64,000 nt of DNA from assembly GCF_001654865.1 (NCBI RefSeq), contig NZ_LXEO01000066.1, positions 28,710 to 92,709 of the forward strand, given 5' to 3'. Below the pieces are notes generated by a model, which made no database searches, was not told the origin of the DNA, and saw only the letters and a list, made by a program, of their open reading frames with translations. Origin of the DNA: Buttiauxella noackiae ATCC 51607. Lineage in GTDB: Bacteria > Pseudomonadota > Gammaproteobacteria > Enterobacterales > Enterobacteriaceae. The position numbers and the translations under genes are program-made. Shown here one piece after another: positions 56,625 to 64,000 of this stretch (position 1 is its first letter; each line of letters opens with the position of its first letter).

Positions 56625-56938
56625 GATTTCGTCGTTATTGTCATAAATAGTGGAACGATAGTAGTGGCATCAGTCTGACGGTGCAATCCGTAAACCTGAA
56701 TGAGAATCATCCTGGTGTGAATTTGACCAATTGCTCACAGCTTATGGCACGTCAAAATGCGCGCCACTCATGGTAATTTGGCGAAAAATATTATCTACTG
56801 ACCACTATTAAGAGACTAAGTTCGCCGGATATACCCGTCATACTTAAGTTGCAGGTGTGTTGGTTGTACTCACTCACCTGCAATCCGAATTATTTAGGTA
56901 TATATACCGGGTGCAACCCAACTAAAAGTACAAAGACG
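56625..56938. other. divergent region between ygiM and ygiF
   Basis: Gene-free, 314 bases. It contains the 75-base palindromic element at 56829-56903 and should carry both divergent promoters. No in-frame start upstream of 56939 has a good ribosome site. Confidence 0.5.
56829..56903. repeat. 75-base palindromic element upstream of ygiF
   Basis: Left arm starts ATATACCCGTCATACTTAAG and contains TTGCAGGTG; right arm contains CACCTGCAA and ends TTTAGGTATAT. About 20 of 29 arm positions pair, with perfect ends. It resembles a shortened member of the MITE-like palindromes seen in enterobacterial genomes. Confidence 0.65.
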
Positions 56939-58237
56939 ATGACTCAGGAAATCGAACTCAAATTTATTGTTAATCCAGCTGAGCTGGATTCTATTCGTAA
57001 CACATTAAATTCGCTGGAAAGCCAGCATAGTGAACCCCGCCAGTTGCTCAACATCTATTATGAAACTGCCGACAACCAGTTGCGCCGTCATGATATGGGC
57101 TTACGTATCCGTGGCGATAATGGTCGCTATGAAATGACGATGAAAATCGCAGGCCGTGTCACTGGCGGGCTGCACCAGCGCCCCGAATATAATGTTGAGC
57201 TCAGCAAGGCTGAACTTGACCTGTCGCTGCTGCCAAAAGAAGTCTGGCCTGAAGGTCTTTCCCCGGACGATTTGCAATCCCGTTTAAACCCACTTTTCAG
57301 CACTGATTTTGCCCGCGAAAAATGGGTGGTGACCCACGGCAAAAGCCGTATCGAACTGGCGCTGGATCTCGGGGAAGTGAAAGCGGGTGATCTGGCTGAG
57401 CCACTGTGTGAGCTGGAACTGGAATTACTCGAAGGCGAAACGGCAGACGTTTTAGCTTTAGCGAAGCAGCTGGTTGCTCAACCGGGTTTACGCCAGGGTA
57501 GCCTGAGCAAAGCCGCGCGCGGATACCATTTGATGCAGGGAAATATGGAAAGAGAAATTAAGCCGTTAACGGTATTACGCGTTCCCCCGAAAGCGACGGT
57601 TGAACAAGGGCTTGAAGGTTCACTGGAACTGGCGCTTAGCCACTGGCAATACCACGAAGAGCTGTGGTTGCGTGGCAACGGCAAAGCGAAAGCACAGGTT
57701 CTGGAAGCCGTTGGCCTTGTGCGCTATGCACTGGCGTTGTTCGGCGGCATTATTCCACGCAAGGCGAGCACGCAAGTCCGTGAACTGGCCGCAACCTACG
57801 AAACGATGCTGGCTTCCGATCTCAAAGCGCAGGAACTAGCTTTTAGTGCGGAAAGTAGCCAGGCCAAACTGGCGCTGACCGAGTGGTTGGTAGGGCGTCA
57901 ATGGCAGAAATTCACCGACGAAAAAGCTAACGTCAAACTGGCGGGTTCGTTTAAGCGTTTTGCGGATACCCATCTTTCGCGCCACGCCGCAGAACTGAAG
58001 GAAACTTTCCAGCGCCCGTTGGGTGACAGCTATGCTGACCAACTGCCGCGCCTGGCGCGTGAAACTGGCTCTATCCGTCTGCTGGCTGGCGTTTATGAAG
58101 ATGCGAAAACGCAACCGTGGTTGGACAACTGGCAAGGGCTGCGTCACGCCATCGCAACGCGTCAGCAGGTAGAAATCGAACATTATCGTAATGAAGCTAT
58201 TTCGCAGGCCCCTTTCTGGCTGCATAGCGGTAAGTAG
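56939..58237 (+). CDS. ygiF: inorganic triphosphatase YgiF (CYTH-CHAD)
   Basis: A 432-residue protein. Residues 1-200 are a CYTH domain starting TQEIELKF with the ExExK signature; residues about 220-430 are a CHAD helical domain with conserved His. YgiF hydrolyses inorganic triphosphate. The start at 56939 is standard; a 30-codon upstream extension runs through the palindrome and is rejected. It forms an operon with glnE (27 bases on), as in E. coli. Confidence 0.95.
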   Translation: MTQEIELKFIVNPAELDSIRNTLNSLESQHSEPRQLLNIYYETADNQLRRHDMGLRIRGDNGRYEMTMKIAGRVTGGLHQRPEYNVELSKAELDLSLLPKEVWPEGLSPDDLQSRLNPLFSTDFAREKWVVTHGKSRIELALDLGEVKAGDLAEPLCELELELLEGETADVLALAKQLVAQPGLRQGSLSKAARGYHLMQGNMEREIKPLTVLRVPPKATVEQGLEGSLELALSHWQYHEELWLRGNGKAKAQVLEAVGLVRYALALFGGIIPRKASTQVRELAATYETMLASDLKAQELAFSAESSQAKLALTEWLVGRQWQKFTDEKANVKLAGSFKRFADTHLSRHAAELKETFQRPLGDSYADQLPRLARETGSIRLLAGVYEDAKTQPWLDNWQGLRHAIATRQQVEIEHYRNEAISQAPFWLHSGK

Positions 58238-58264
58238 TAACCACCGTTTCTAAGGGACACGACC

Positions 58265-61117
58265 ATGATGTCGCAAGCGCCACTATTACAGCAGCATTTG
58301 CAGGCGGCGCTGGCGCGTCTGCCACAAGAGATTGACCGCCAGACGCTAAGCCATGAGGCCCAGGCTGTTCTGGCGTTTAGTGATTTTGTTTGCGACAGCA
58401 TGGCGGCTCATCCCGCATGGCTCGAGGAATTACAGCACTCAGCGCCGCTTGCCGACGAATGGCAGCACTACGCGGTCTGGCTACAGCAAGAGTTGCAGGG
58501 GGTTGATAGTGAACCCGCGTTGATGACCGTGCTGCGCCTGTTCCGCCGTCGCATGATGGTAAGAATTGCCTGGTCGCAGGCATTGCAACAGGTGCCAACA
58601 GAAAGCTCTCTCCAGCAACTGAGTGTGCTTGCAGAAACGTTGATTATCGCCGCCCGTGACTGGCTCTATGCCGCATGCTGCCGCGAGTGGGGCACGCCGT
58701 GTAACCAGGCGGGTGTCGCACAACCGCTGATGATTCTCGGTATGGGTAAGCTTGGTGGTGGTGAGTTGAATTTCTCATCCGACATCGACCTGATTTTTGC
58801 CTGGCCGGAAAACGGTTCAACCCAGGGTGGGCGCCGTGAACTGGATAACGCCCAATTCTTCACCCGCCTTGGCCAGCGCCTGATCAAAGTCCTCGATCAA
58901 CCGACGCAAGACGGCTTTGTTTATCGCGTCGATATGCGTCTGCGCCCGTTCGGGGATAGTGGCCCGTTGGTGGTGAGCTACGCCGCATTAGAAGATTATT
59001 ACCAGGAACAAGGGCGTGACTGGGAACGCTACGCGATGGTTAAAGCTCGTATCATGGGCGATAACGACGATGTGTGGAGCCAGGAGCTGCGCAACATGCT
59101 GCGTCCTTTTGTCTTCCGCCGTTACATCGATTTCAGTGTGATCCAATCGCTGCGAAATATGAAAGGGATGATCGCCCGCGAAGTGCGTCGGCGTGGGCTG
59201 ACCGACAACATCAAACTCGGCGCGGGCGGCATTCGTGAAACCGAGTTTATTGTCCAGGTATTCCAACTGATTCGTGGTGGGCGCGAGCCCTCTTTGCAGT
59301 CACGATCGTTGCTGCCGACCCTTGAAGCTATTGAGCATTTGCACCTGCTGCCAGAAGGCGATGCCGTCAAATTGAATGAGGCCTATTTATATCTTCGCCG
59401 CCTCGAAAACCTGCTGCAAAGCATCAATGACGAACAAACTCAGACTCTGCCAGGCGATGAGCTGAACCGTGCTCGCCTGGCGTGGGGCATGAACGCGCAA
59501 AGCTGGGATGAACTGCAAGAAACGCTGCAACAACATATGAATGCTGTGCGCCAGGTATTTAACGAGCTCATTGGCGACGATGAACCGGAACCGGGTGAAG
59601 ATACACTCGCGCAAGCGTGGCGTGAGCTGTGGCAGGACGCGCTGGACGCTGATGCGAATACACCTGTGCTGGAGCATTTAACGCCGCAAGCGCGTGGTGA
59701 AGTACTCCGCCTGGTGAGTGATTTCCGCCAGGATACCGACAAGCGAACTATCGGGCCGCGTGGACGACAGGTGCTGGATCAACTAATGCCACGTTTGCTG
59801 TGCGAGGCCTGTTCCCGCAGCGATGCGCCATTACCATTGTCCCGTTTAACGCCGCTGTTGCTCGGCATTGTCACACGCACCACCTATCTTGAGCTGCTGA
59901 CGGAATATCCGGGAGCACTTAAGCACCTGATAACGCTATGTGCCGCGTCTCCGATGATTGCCAGCCAACTGGCACGTTATCCGCTGTTGCTTGATGAACT
60001 GCTCGACCCAAATACCCTTTACCAACCGACCGCCACCGATGCCTATCGTGATGAACTGCGCCAGTATTTGCTGCGCGTTCCTGATGATGATGAAGAACAA
60101 CAGCTGGAAGCGTTGCGCCAGTTTAAACAAGCGCAGCTGTTACGCGTGGCGGCGGCTGACATTACAGGCACATTGCCGGTAATGAAAGTCAGTGACCATC
60201 TGACCTGGCTTGCCGAAGCGATGATCGATGCGGTCGTGCAGCAAGCCTGGGCGCAAATGGTCTTGCGATACGGCCAGCCAAAACACTTGCAGAGCCGCGA
60301 AGGACGTGGGTTTGCTGTCGTTGGTTATGGCAAACTCGGCGGCTGGGAACTGGGCTACAGTTCCGATTTGGATCTTGTCTTCCTGCACGATTGCCCGTCG
60401 GATGTGATGACAGATGGCGAACGTGAAATCGACGGTCGCCAGTTCTACTTGCGCCTCGCACAACGCATCATGCACTTGTTCAGTACCCGAACGTCATCGG
60501 GCATTTTGTATGAAGTCGATGCGCGTTTACGTCCTTCTGGAGCAGCTGGAATGCTGGTGACCACCACCGAGGCTTTCGCTGATTATCAGCAAAACGAAGC
60601 CTGGACCTGGGAGCATCAGGCCCTGGTACGTGCGCGTATTGTCTATGGCGATCCGCTGCTAAAGCAGGAGTTCGATGCGATTCGTCGCAATATTTTATGT
60701 GTGCCGCGTGAAGGTGAAAAACTCCAGACCGAAGTGCGTGAAATGCGTGAGAAAATGCGCGCGCACATGGGTGGAAAAACGCGTGAACGCTTTGATATTA
60801 AAGCCGATGAAGGTGGTATCACCGATATCGAATTTATCACGCAATATCTGGTGTTACGTTATGCGTCACAGTCCCCAAAATTGACGCGTTGGTCTGACAA
60901 TGTGCGCATTCTGGAATTAATGGCGCAAAACGACATCATGAGTGATGACGAAGTGAAAGCGCTGACGCATGCTTATGTCACGTTGCGCGATGAACTTCAT
61001 CACCTGGCATTGCAAGAACTGCCTGGAAACGTGGCAATGGATACATTTACCCAAGAGCGCGAGCAGGTATTGAAAAGCTGGCAAACGTGGCTGAGTGAGC
61101 CGCAAACACGCGCGTAA
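58265..61117 (+). CDS. glnE: bifunctional glutamine synthetase adenylyltransferase/deadenylylase
   Basis: A 950-residue enzyme that adds and removes AMP on glutamine synthetase under control of PII proteins. Two nucleotidyltransferase domains each show a GSD-like core: [14 protein letters not shown] (about 164-177, deadenylylation half) and [15 protein letters not shown] (about 694-708, adenylylation half). Length is close to E. coli (946). It is between ygiF and hldE; GGGACACG precedes the ATG. Confidence 0.97.
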   Translation: MMSQAPLLQQHLQAALARLPQEIDRQTLSHEAQAVLAFSDFVCDSMAAHPAWLEELQHSAPLADEWQHYAVWLQQELQGVDSEPALMTVLRLFRRRMMVRIAWSQALQQVPTESSLQQLSVLAETLIIAARDWLYAACCREWGTPCNQAGVAQPLMILGMGKLGGGELNFSSDIDLIFAWPENGSTQGGRRELDNAQFFTRLGQRLIKVLDQPTQDGFVYRVDMRLRPFGDSGPLVVSYAALEDYYQEQGRDWERYAMVKARIMGDNDDVWSQELRNMLRPFVFRRYIDFSVIQSLRNMKGMIAREVRRRGLTDNIKLGAGGIRETEFIVQVFQLIRGGREPSLQSRSLLPTLEAIEHLHLLPEGDAVKLNEAYLYLRRLENLLQSINDEQTQTLPGDELNRARLAWGMNAQSWDELQETLQQHMNAVRQVFNELIGDDEPEPGEDTLAQAWRELWQDALDADANTPVLEHLTPQARGEVLRLVSDFRQDTDKRTIGPRGRQVLDQLMPRLLCEACSRSDAPLPLSRLTPLLLGIVTRTTYLELLTEYPGALKHLITLCAASPMIASQLARYPLLLDELLDPNTLYQPTATDAYRDELRQYLLRVPDDDEEQQLEALRQFKQAQLLRVAAADITGTLPVMKVSDHLTWLAEAMIDAVVQQAWAQMVLRYGQPKHLQSREGRGFAVVGYGKLGGWELGYSSDLDLVFLHDCPSDVMTDGEREIDGRQFYLRLAQRIMHLFSTRTSSGILYEVDARLRPSGAAGMLVTTTEAFADYQQNEAWTWEHQALVRARIVYGDPLLKQEFDAIRRNILCVPREGEKLQTEVREMREKMRAHMGGKTRERFDIKADEGGITDIEFITQYLVLRYASQSPKLTRWSDNVRILELMAQNDIMSDDEVKALTHAYVTLRDELHHLALQELPGNVAMDTFTQEREQVLKSWQTWLSEPQTRA

Positions 61118-61172
61118 GATTAATTGTGATATTATCCGCGACAAAATTTTATCCCTCTCTGGAGAGTCAGGA

Positions 61173-62603
61173 ATGAAAGTAACGCTGCCCGAATACAGCC
61201 GTGCAGGCGTCATGGTAGTTGGTGATGTGATGCTGGATCGCTACTGGTATGGCCCTACGAGCCGCATCTCCCCGGAAGCTCCGGTGCCAGTGGTGAAAGT
61301 CGATAATATTGAAGAACGCCCTGGCGGCGCGGCTAACGTGGCAATGAATATTGCTTCGCTGGGTGCAAATTCTCGCCTGGTGGGTCTGACGGGCATCGAC
61401 GATGCTGCGCGGGCACTCAGCCAGACGCTGGCGGGAGTTAACGTTAAGTGCGATTTCGTTTCGGTCCCGACTCATCCGACAATCACCAAACTGCGTGTAC
61501 TTTCCCGCAACCAACAGCTGATTCGCCTTGATTTCGAAGAAGGCTTTGAAGGCGTTGATCCGGAACCTTTGCATGAGCGTATTAGCCAGGCGCTGCCACA
61601 TATTGGCGCGTTAGTACTTTCTGACTACGCAAAAGGTGCGTTAGCAACTGTTCAGCACATGATTAGCCTTGCGCGGGCGGCCAATGTGCCAGTGCTGATT
61701 GATCCAAAAGGCACGGACTTCAATCGTTATCGCGGTGCTACGTTGTTGACGCCAAACCTCTCTGAATTTGAAGCGGTTGTTGGCAAGTGTAAGAACGACG
61801 AAGAGCTGGTAGAACGTGGTATGAAGCTTATCGCTGAATACGATCTTTCCGCATTGCTGATTACTCGTTCCGAACACGGTATGACACTGCTTCAGCCTGG
61901 TATCGAGCCATTCCATCTGCCGACTCAGGCACAGGAAGTTTACGATGTGACTGGTGCGGGTGATACGGTAATTGGTGTGTTAGCTGCAACGCTTGCTGCG
62001 GGTAATTCACTGGAGGAAGCGTGCTACTTTGCCAATGCGGCAGCAGGCGTGGTTGTTGGTAAACTGGGTACTTCCACCGTTTCGCCAATTGAGCTGGAAA
62101 ACGCTGTACGTGGCCGTGCTGACTCAGGCTTTGGCGTTATGACCGAAGCTGAGTTGAAAGTAGCTGTTGCAAACGCCCGTAAGCGCGGTGAGAAAGTCGT
62201 GATGACCAATGGCGTATTCGACATCCTCCATGCAGGCCACGTTTCGTATCTGGCGAATGCGCGTAAGCTTGGCGACCGTTTAATTGTGGCCGCTAACAGC
62301 GACGCCTCCACCAAACGCCTTAAAGGCGAAACTCGCCCGGTAAACCCGCAGGATCAACGCATGATCGTGCTGGCAGCGCTGGAAGCCGTGGACTGGGTGG
62401 TGTTGTTTGAAGAAGACACGCCGCAACGCTTGATCGGCGAGATCTTGCCTGATTTGTTGGTCAAAGGTGGCGATTACAAACCGGATGATATTGCCGGGAG
62501 TAAAGAGGTCTGGGCCAACGGTGGTGAAGTGATGGTGCTGAATTTTGAAGATGGTTGTTCGACGACAAACATCATTAAGAAGATTCAAAGCCACGAGGCA
62601 TAA
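61173..62603 (+). CDS. hldE: bifunctional heptose kinase/adenylyltransferase HldE
   Basis: A 476-residue enzyme of ADP-heptose synthesis for the lipopolysaccharide inner core. Residues 1-318 are a ribokinase-like kinase ([22 protein letters not shown] near 262-272); residues 344-476 are a nucleotidyltransferase with the HAGH motif ([14 protein letters not shown]). The start at 61173 has CAGGA 5 bases upstream; a 26-codon extension into the glnE end is rejected. It follows glnE after 55 bases. Confidence 0.97.
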   Translation: MKVTLPEYSRAGVMVVGDVMLDRYWYGPTSRISPEAPVPVVKVDNIEERPGGAANVAMNIASLGANSRLVGLTGIDDAARALSQTLAGVNVKCDFVSVPTHPTITKLRVLSRNQQLIRLDFEEGFEGVDPEPLHERISQALPHIGALVLSDYAKGALATVQHMISLARAANVPVLIDPKGTDFNRYRGATLLTPNLSEFEAVVGKCKNDEELVERGMKLIAEYDLSALLITRSEHGMTLLQPGIEPFHLPTQAQEVYDVTGAGDTVIGVLAATLAAGNSLEEACYFANAAAGVVVGKLGTSTVSPIELENAVRGRADSGFGVMTEAELKVAVANARKRGEKVVMTNGVFDILHAGHVSYLANARKLGDRLIVAANSDASTKRLKGETRPVNPQDQRMIVLAALEAVDWVVLFEEDTPQRLIGEILPDLLVKGGDYKPDDIAGSKEVWANGGEVMVLNFEDGCSTTNIIKKIQSHEA

Positions 62604-62620
62604 TCTGTTGTGAATAATTG

Positions 62621-62648
62621 AAAACGCCCCAAATTCGGGGCGTTTTTT
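62621..62648. terminator. bidirectional terminator between hldE and ubiK
   Basis: Perfect ten-base stem AAAACGCCCC / GGGGCGTTTT with a six-base AAATTC loop, T-run on both strands. It overlaps the ubiK stop codon. Confidence 0.92.
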
Positions 62649-62931
62649 ACATCTGCGGTTCGGTCGGCGGAACCACTTCTGGTGCCTGAACGCTACGATT
62701 CTCAAGCTCAGTCAGACGCTGTTCCAGCAATGCCAGTTTTTCACGGGTGCGCAGCAGCACCTGAGTCTGTACGTCAAATTCTTCACGGCTTACCAGATCA
62801 AGACGGGTTAACTGAGACTGCAAAACCTGACGCACTTTCTTCTCAACATCATCCCCGAATTCACGAATCCCTTTCGGCATTGACTCGTGGACCTGGCGTG
62901 CGATCTGTTCAATTTTTTTCGGGTCAATCAT
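62647..62931 (-). CDS. ubiK: ubiquinone biosynthesis accessory factor UbiK
   Basis: A 94-residue protein (formerly YqiC) starting [20 protein letters not shown], with a helical N-terminus and a C-terminal coiled coil (about 45-80). It forms a complex with UbiJ and promotes aerobic coenzyme Q synthesis, and binds membranes. The start at 62931 is chosen over an ATG 4 codons upstream because GGAAG lies 5 bases before it. Convergent with hldE; divergent from ribB. Confidence 0.93.
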   Translation of the reverse strand: MIDPKKIEQIARQVHESMPKGIREFGDDVEKKVRQVLQSQLTRLDLVSREEFDVQTQVLLRTREKLALLEQRLTELENRSVQAPEVVPPTEPQM

Positions 62932-63021
62932 AGCGGCTTCCATAATCTTACGGGATTGGTCTGCCTTAATTGTAATGCCTGCACGACTGGTTAGAAACCC
63001 GAAATGTTATAAGGTTTGCCG

Positions 63022-63050
63022 TTGCCAGAGAAAATCATCGGCGTTATAGT
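63022..63050 (+). promoter_or_regulatory. ribB: sigma-70 promoter of ribB
   Basis: TTGCCA (63022-63027) and TATAGT (63045-63050) are separated by 17 bases. Transcription would begin near 63057, just before the FMN riboswitch. Confidence 0.8.
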
Positions 63051-63058
63051 AAGTCTGC

Positions 63059-63202
63059 TTATTCTCAGGGCGGGGTGTAACTCCCCACCGGCGGTAAATC
63101 AGCGAACGCTGAAAGCCCGCGAGCGCTCCAGAGCACTCTGGAGGTCAGCAGATCCGGTGTAATTCCGGAGCCGACGGTTATAGTCCGGATGGGAGAGAGT
63201 AA
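63059..63202 (+). promoter_or_regulatory. FMN riboswitch (RFN element)
   Basis: Shows the conserved blocks of the RFN aptamer: CAGGGCGGGGTGTAA, CCCCACCGGCGGTAAAT, AGCCCGCGAGCGC, GGTCAGCAGATCCGGTGT, CCGGAGCCGACGGTTA and AGTCCGGATGGGAGAGAGTA in order. In gamma-proteobacteria it controls ribB by FMN, mainly by blocking translation and by termination. It fills most of the 244 bases before the ribB start. Confidence 0.97.
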
Positions 63203-63300
63203 CGACTAAGCTCAAGCTTTTAAGCCTGCTCACGTTATTTTTTTAGCTCCTAAGACTGCCCTGATTCTGGTAACCATAATTTTAATGAGGTTTTTTTACC

Positions 63301-63954
63301 ATGAATCAGACGCTCCTTTCTGCATTTGGCACCCCTACACAGCGCGTAGAACACGCTCTTGAAGCACTACGTGAAGGCCGCGGGGTTATGGTTCTTGACG
63401 ATGAAGATCGCGAGAACGAAGGCGACATGATTTTCCCTGCGGAAACCATGACCGTTGAGCAAATGGCGCTGACCATTCGCCACGGTAGCGGTATTGTTTG
63501 CCTGTGCCTGACTGAAGAACGCCGTAAACAACTCGAGTTGCCAATGATGGTTGAGAACAACACCAGTGCTTATGGCACTGGGTTTACTGTGACTATCGAA
63601 GCTGCAACCGGTGTAACTACGGGTGTTTCTGCTGCAGACCGTATTACTACCGTGCGTGCCGCGATCGCTGATGGCGCAAAACCAAGCGACCTGAACCGCC
63701 CGGGCCATGTGTTCCCGCTGCGCGCTCAGCCTGGTGGCGTGTTAACTCGTGGTGGCCACACTGAAGCCACTATCGATTTGGTTACTCTTGCTGGATTCAA
63801 ACCTGCGGGTGTGCTGTGCGAACTGACCAACGACGATGGCAGCATGGCGCGCGCGCCAGAGTGCATCACCTTTGCTCGCCAGCACAACATGGCTGTTGTG
63901 ACGATTGAAGACCTGGTGGAATACCGCCAGTCTCACGAACGCAAAGCTAGCTAA
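63301..63954 (+). CDS. ribB: 3,4-dihydroxy-2-butanone 4-phosphate synthase
   Basis: A 217-residue enzyme of riboflavin synthesis, matching E. coli RibB in length. The active-site loop [16 protein letters not shown] is near residues 33-48. It converts ribulose 5-phosphate into dihydroxybutanone phosphate and formate. It stands alone after the FMN riboswitch and ends with a clear terminator. Confidence 0.98.
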   Translation: MNQTLLSAFGTPTQRVEHALEALREGRGVMVLDDEDRENEGDMIFPAETMTVEQMALTIRHGSGIVCLCLTEERRKQLELPMMVENNTSAYGTGFTVTIEAATGVTTGVSAADRITTVRAAIADGAKPSDLNRPGHVFPLRAQPGGVLTRGGHTEATIDLVTLAGFKPAGVLCELTNDDGSMARAPECITFARQHNMAVVTIEDLVEYRQSHERKAS

Positions 63955-63962
63955 AAAGTAAA

Positions 63963-63992
63963 AAGCCCGGTTTTTAGACCGGGCTTTTTTTT
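63963..63992 (+). terminator. terminator after ribB
   Basis: Stem AAGCCCGGT / ACCGGGCTT (63963-63971 with 63978-63986), loop TTTTAG, followed by TTTTTT. Confidence 0.93.
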
Positions 63993-64000
63993 AAGTATTT

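Overview
The window is chromosomal DNA from a member of the Enterobacteriaceae. The right third holds a core block in an Escherichia-like order (tRNA-Ile2, rpoD, dnaG, rpsU, tsaD, plsY, folB, uppP, cca, ygiM, ygiF, glnE, hldE, ubiK, ribB with an FMN riboswitch), and the protein sequences are close to those of E. coli. I cannot fix the genus. Two differences from E. coli K-12 are that no mug gene lies between rpoD and the tRNA, and that hldE is directly followed by ubiK.

From base 1 to about 46.85 kb the DNA is accessory and mosaic, and it ends at the 3' side of the tRNA-Ile(CAU) gene, which looks like the right border of a genomic island. (a) 1-4.0 kb: an AT-rich satellite/P4-like module in CP4-57 order (unknown protein, AlpA-type regulator, YfjI, YfjJ); no integrase is in the window. 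(b) 4.2-5.3 kb: a gene fragment cut off at what looks like an IS3-family end, then debris. (c) 5.3-11.1 kb: a three-gene TerB / ATPase / helicase operon that matches the Shango anti-phage system, followed by an unlisted 42-residue basic peptide gene on the other strand. (d) 11.7-22.4 kb: a 3168-residue autotransporter with a large internal duplication, then a FadL-type porin. (e) 22.5-32.4 kb, minus strand: a Ser-type arylsulfatase, its radical-SAM maturase, and a tightly overlapping MoxR / DUF58 / DUF4381 / VWA / VWA-TPR / BatD-like / HAD-phosphatase operon. (f) 32.8-37.8 kb: a frameshifted DUF1254/DUF1214 remnant, a metallo-beta-lactamase-fold gene with a GlxA/AraC regulator, short dispersed repeats, and a 605-residue protein of unknown family carrying a nuclease-like motif. 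(g) 38.0-46.8 kb: a CP4-44/CP4-57-type cargo segment (YfjP GTPase, DUF932, YfjR, Ag43-like autotransporter, KlcA-type antirestriction, RadC-like, CbeA/CbtA toxin-antitoxin, DUF4942).

How the parts fit: defence functions (Shango, antirestriction, toxin-antitoxin, possibly the 605-residue protein) and surface functions (two ESPR-type autotransporters, a FadL porin) are the island cargo. The sulfatase cluster looks like a self-contained sulfur-scavenging unit with a maturation enzyme and a membrane MoxR/VWA complex of unknown target. The core block holds translation, replication, transcription, cell-envelope, nitrogen-control and riboflavin genes. The best candidates for something undescribed are the 605-residue gene, the sulfatase-linked MoxR/VWA operon with one degenerate VWA, and the small basic peptide beside Shango.
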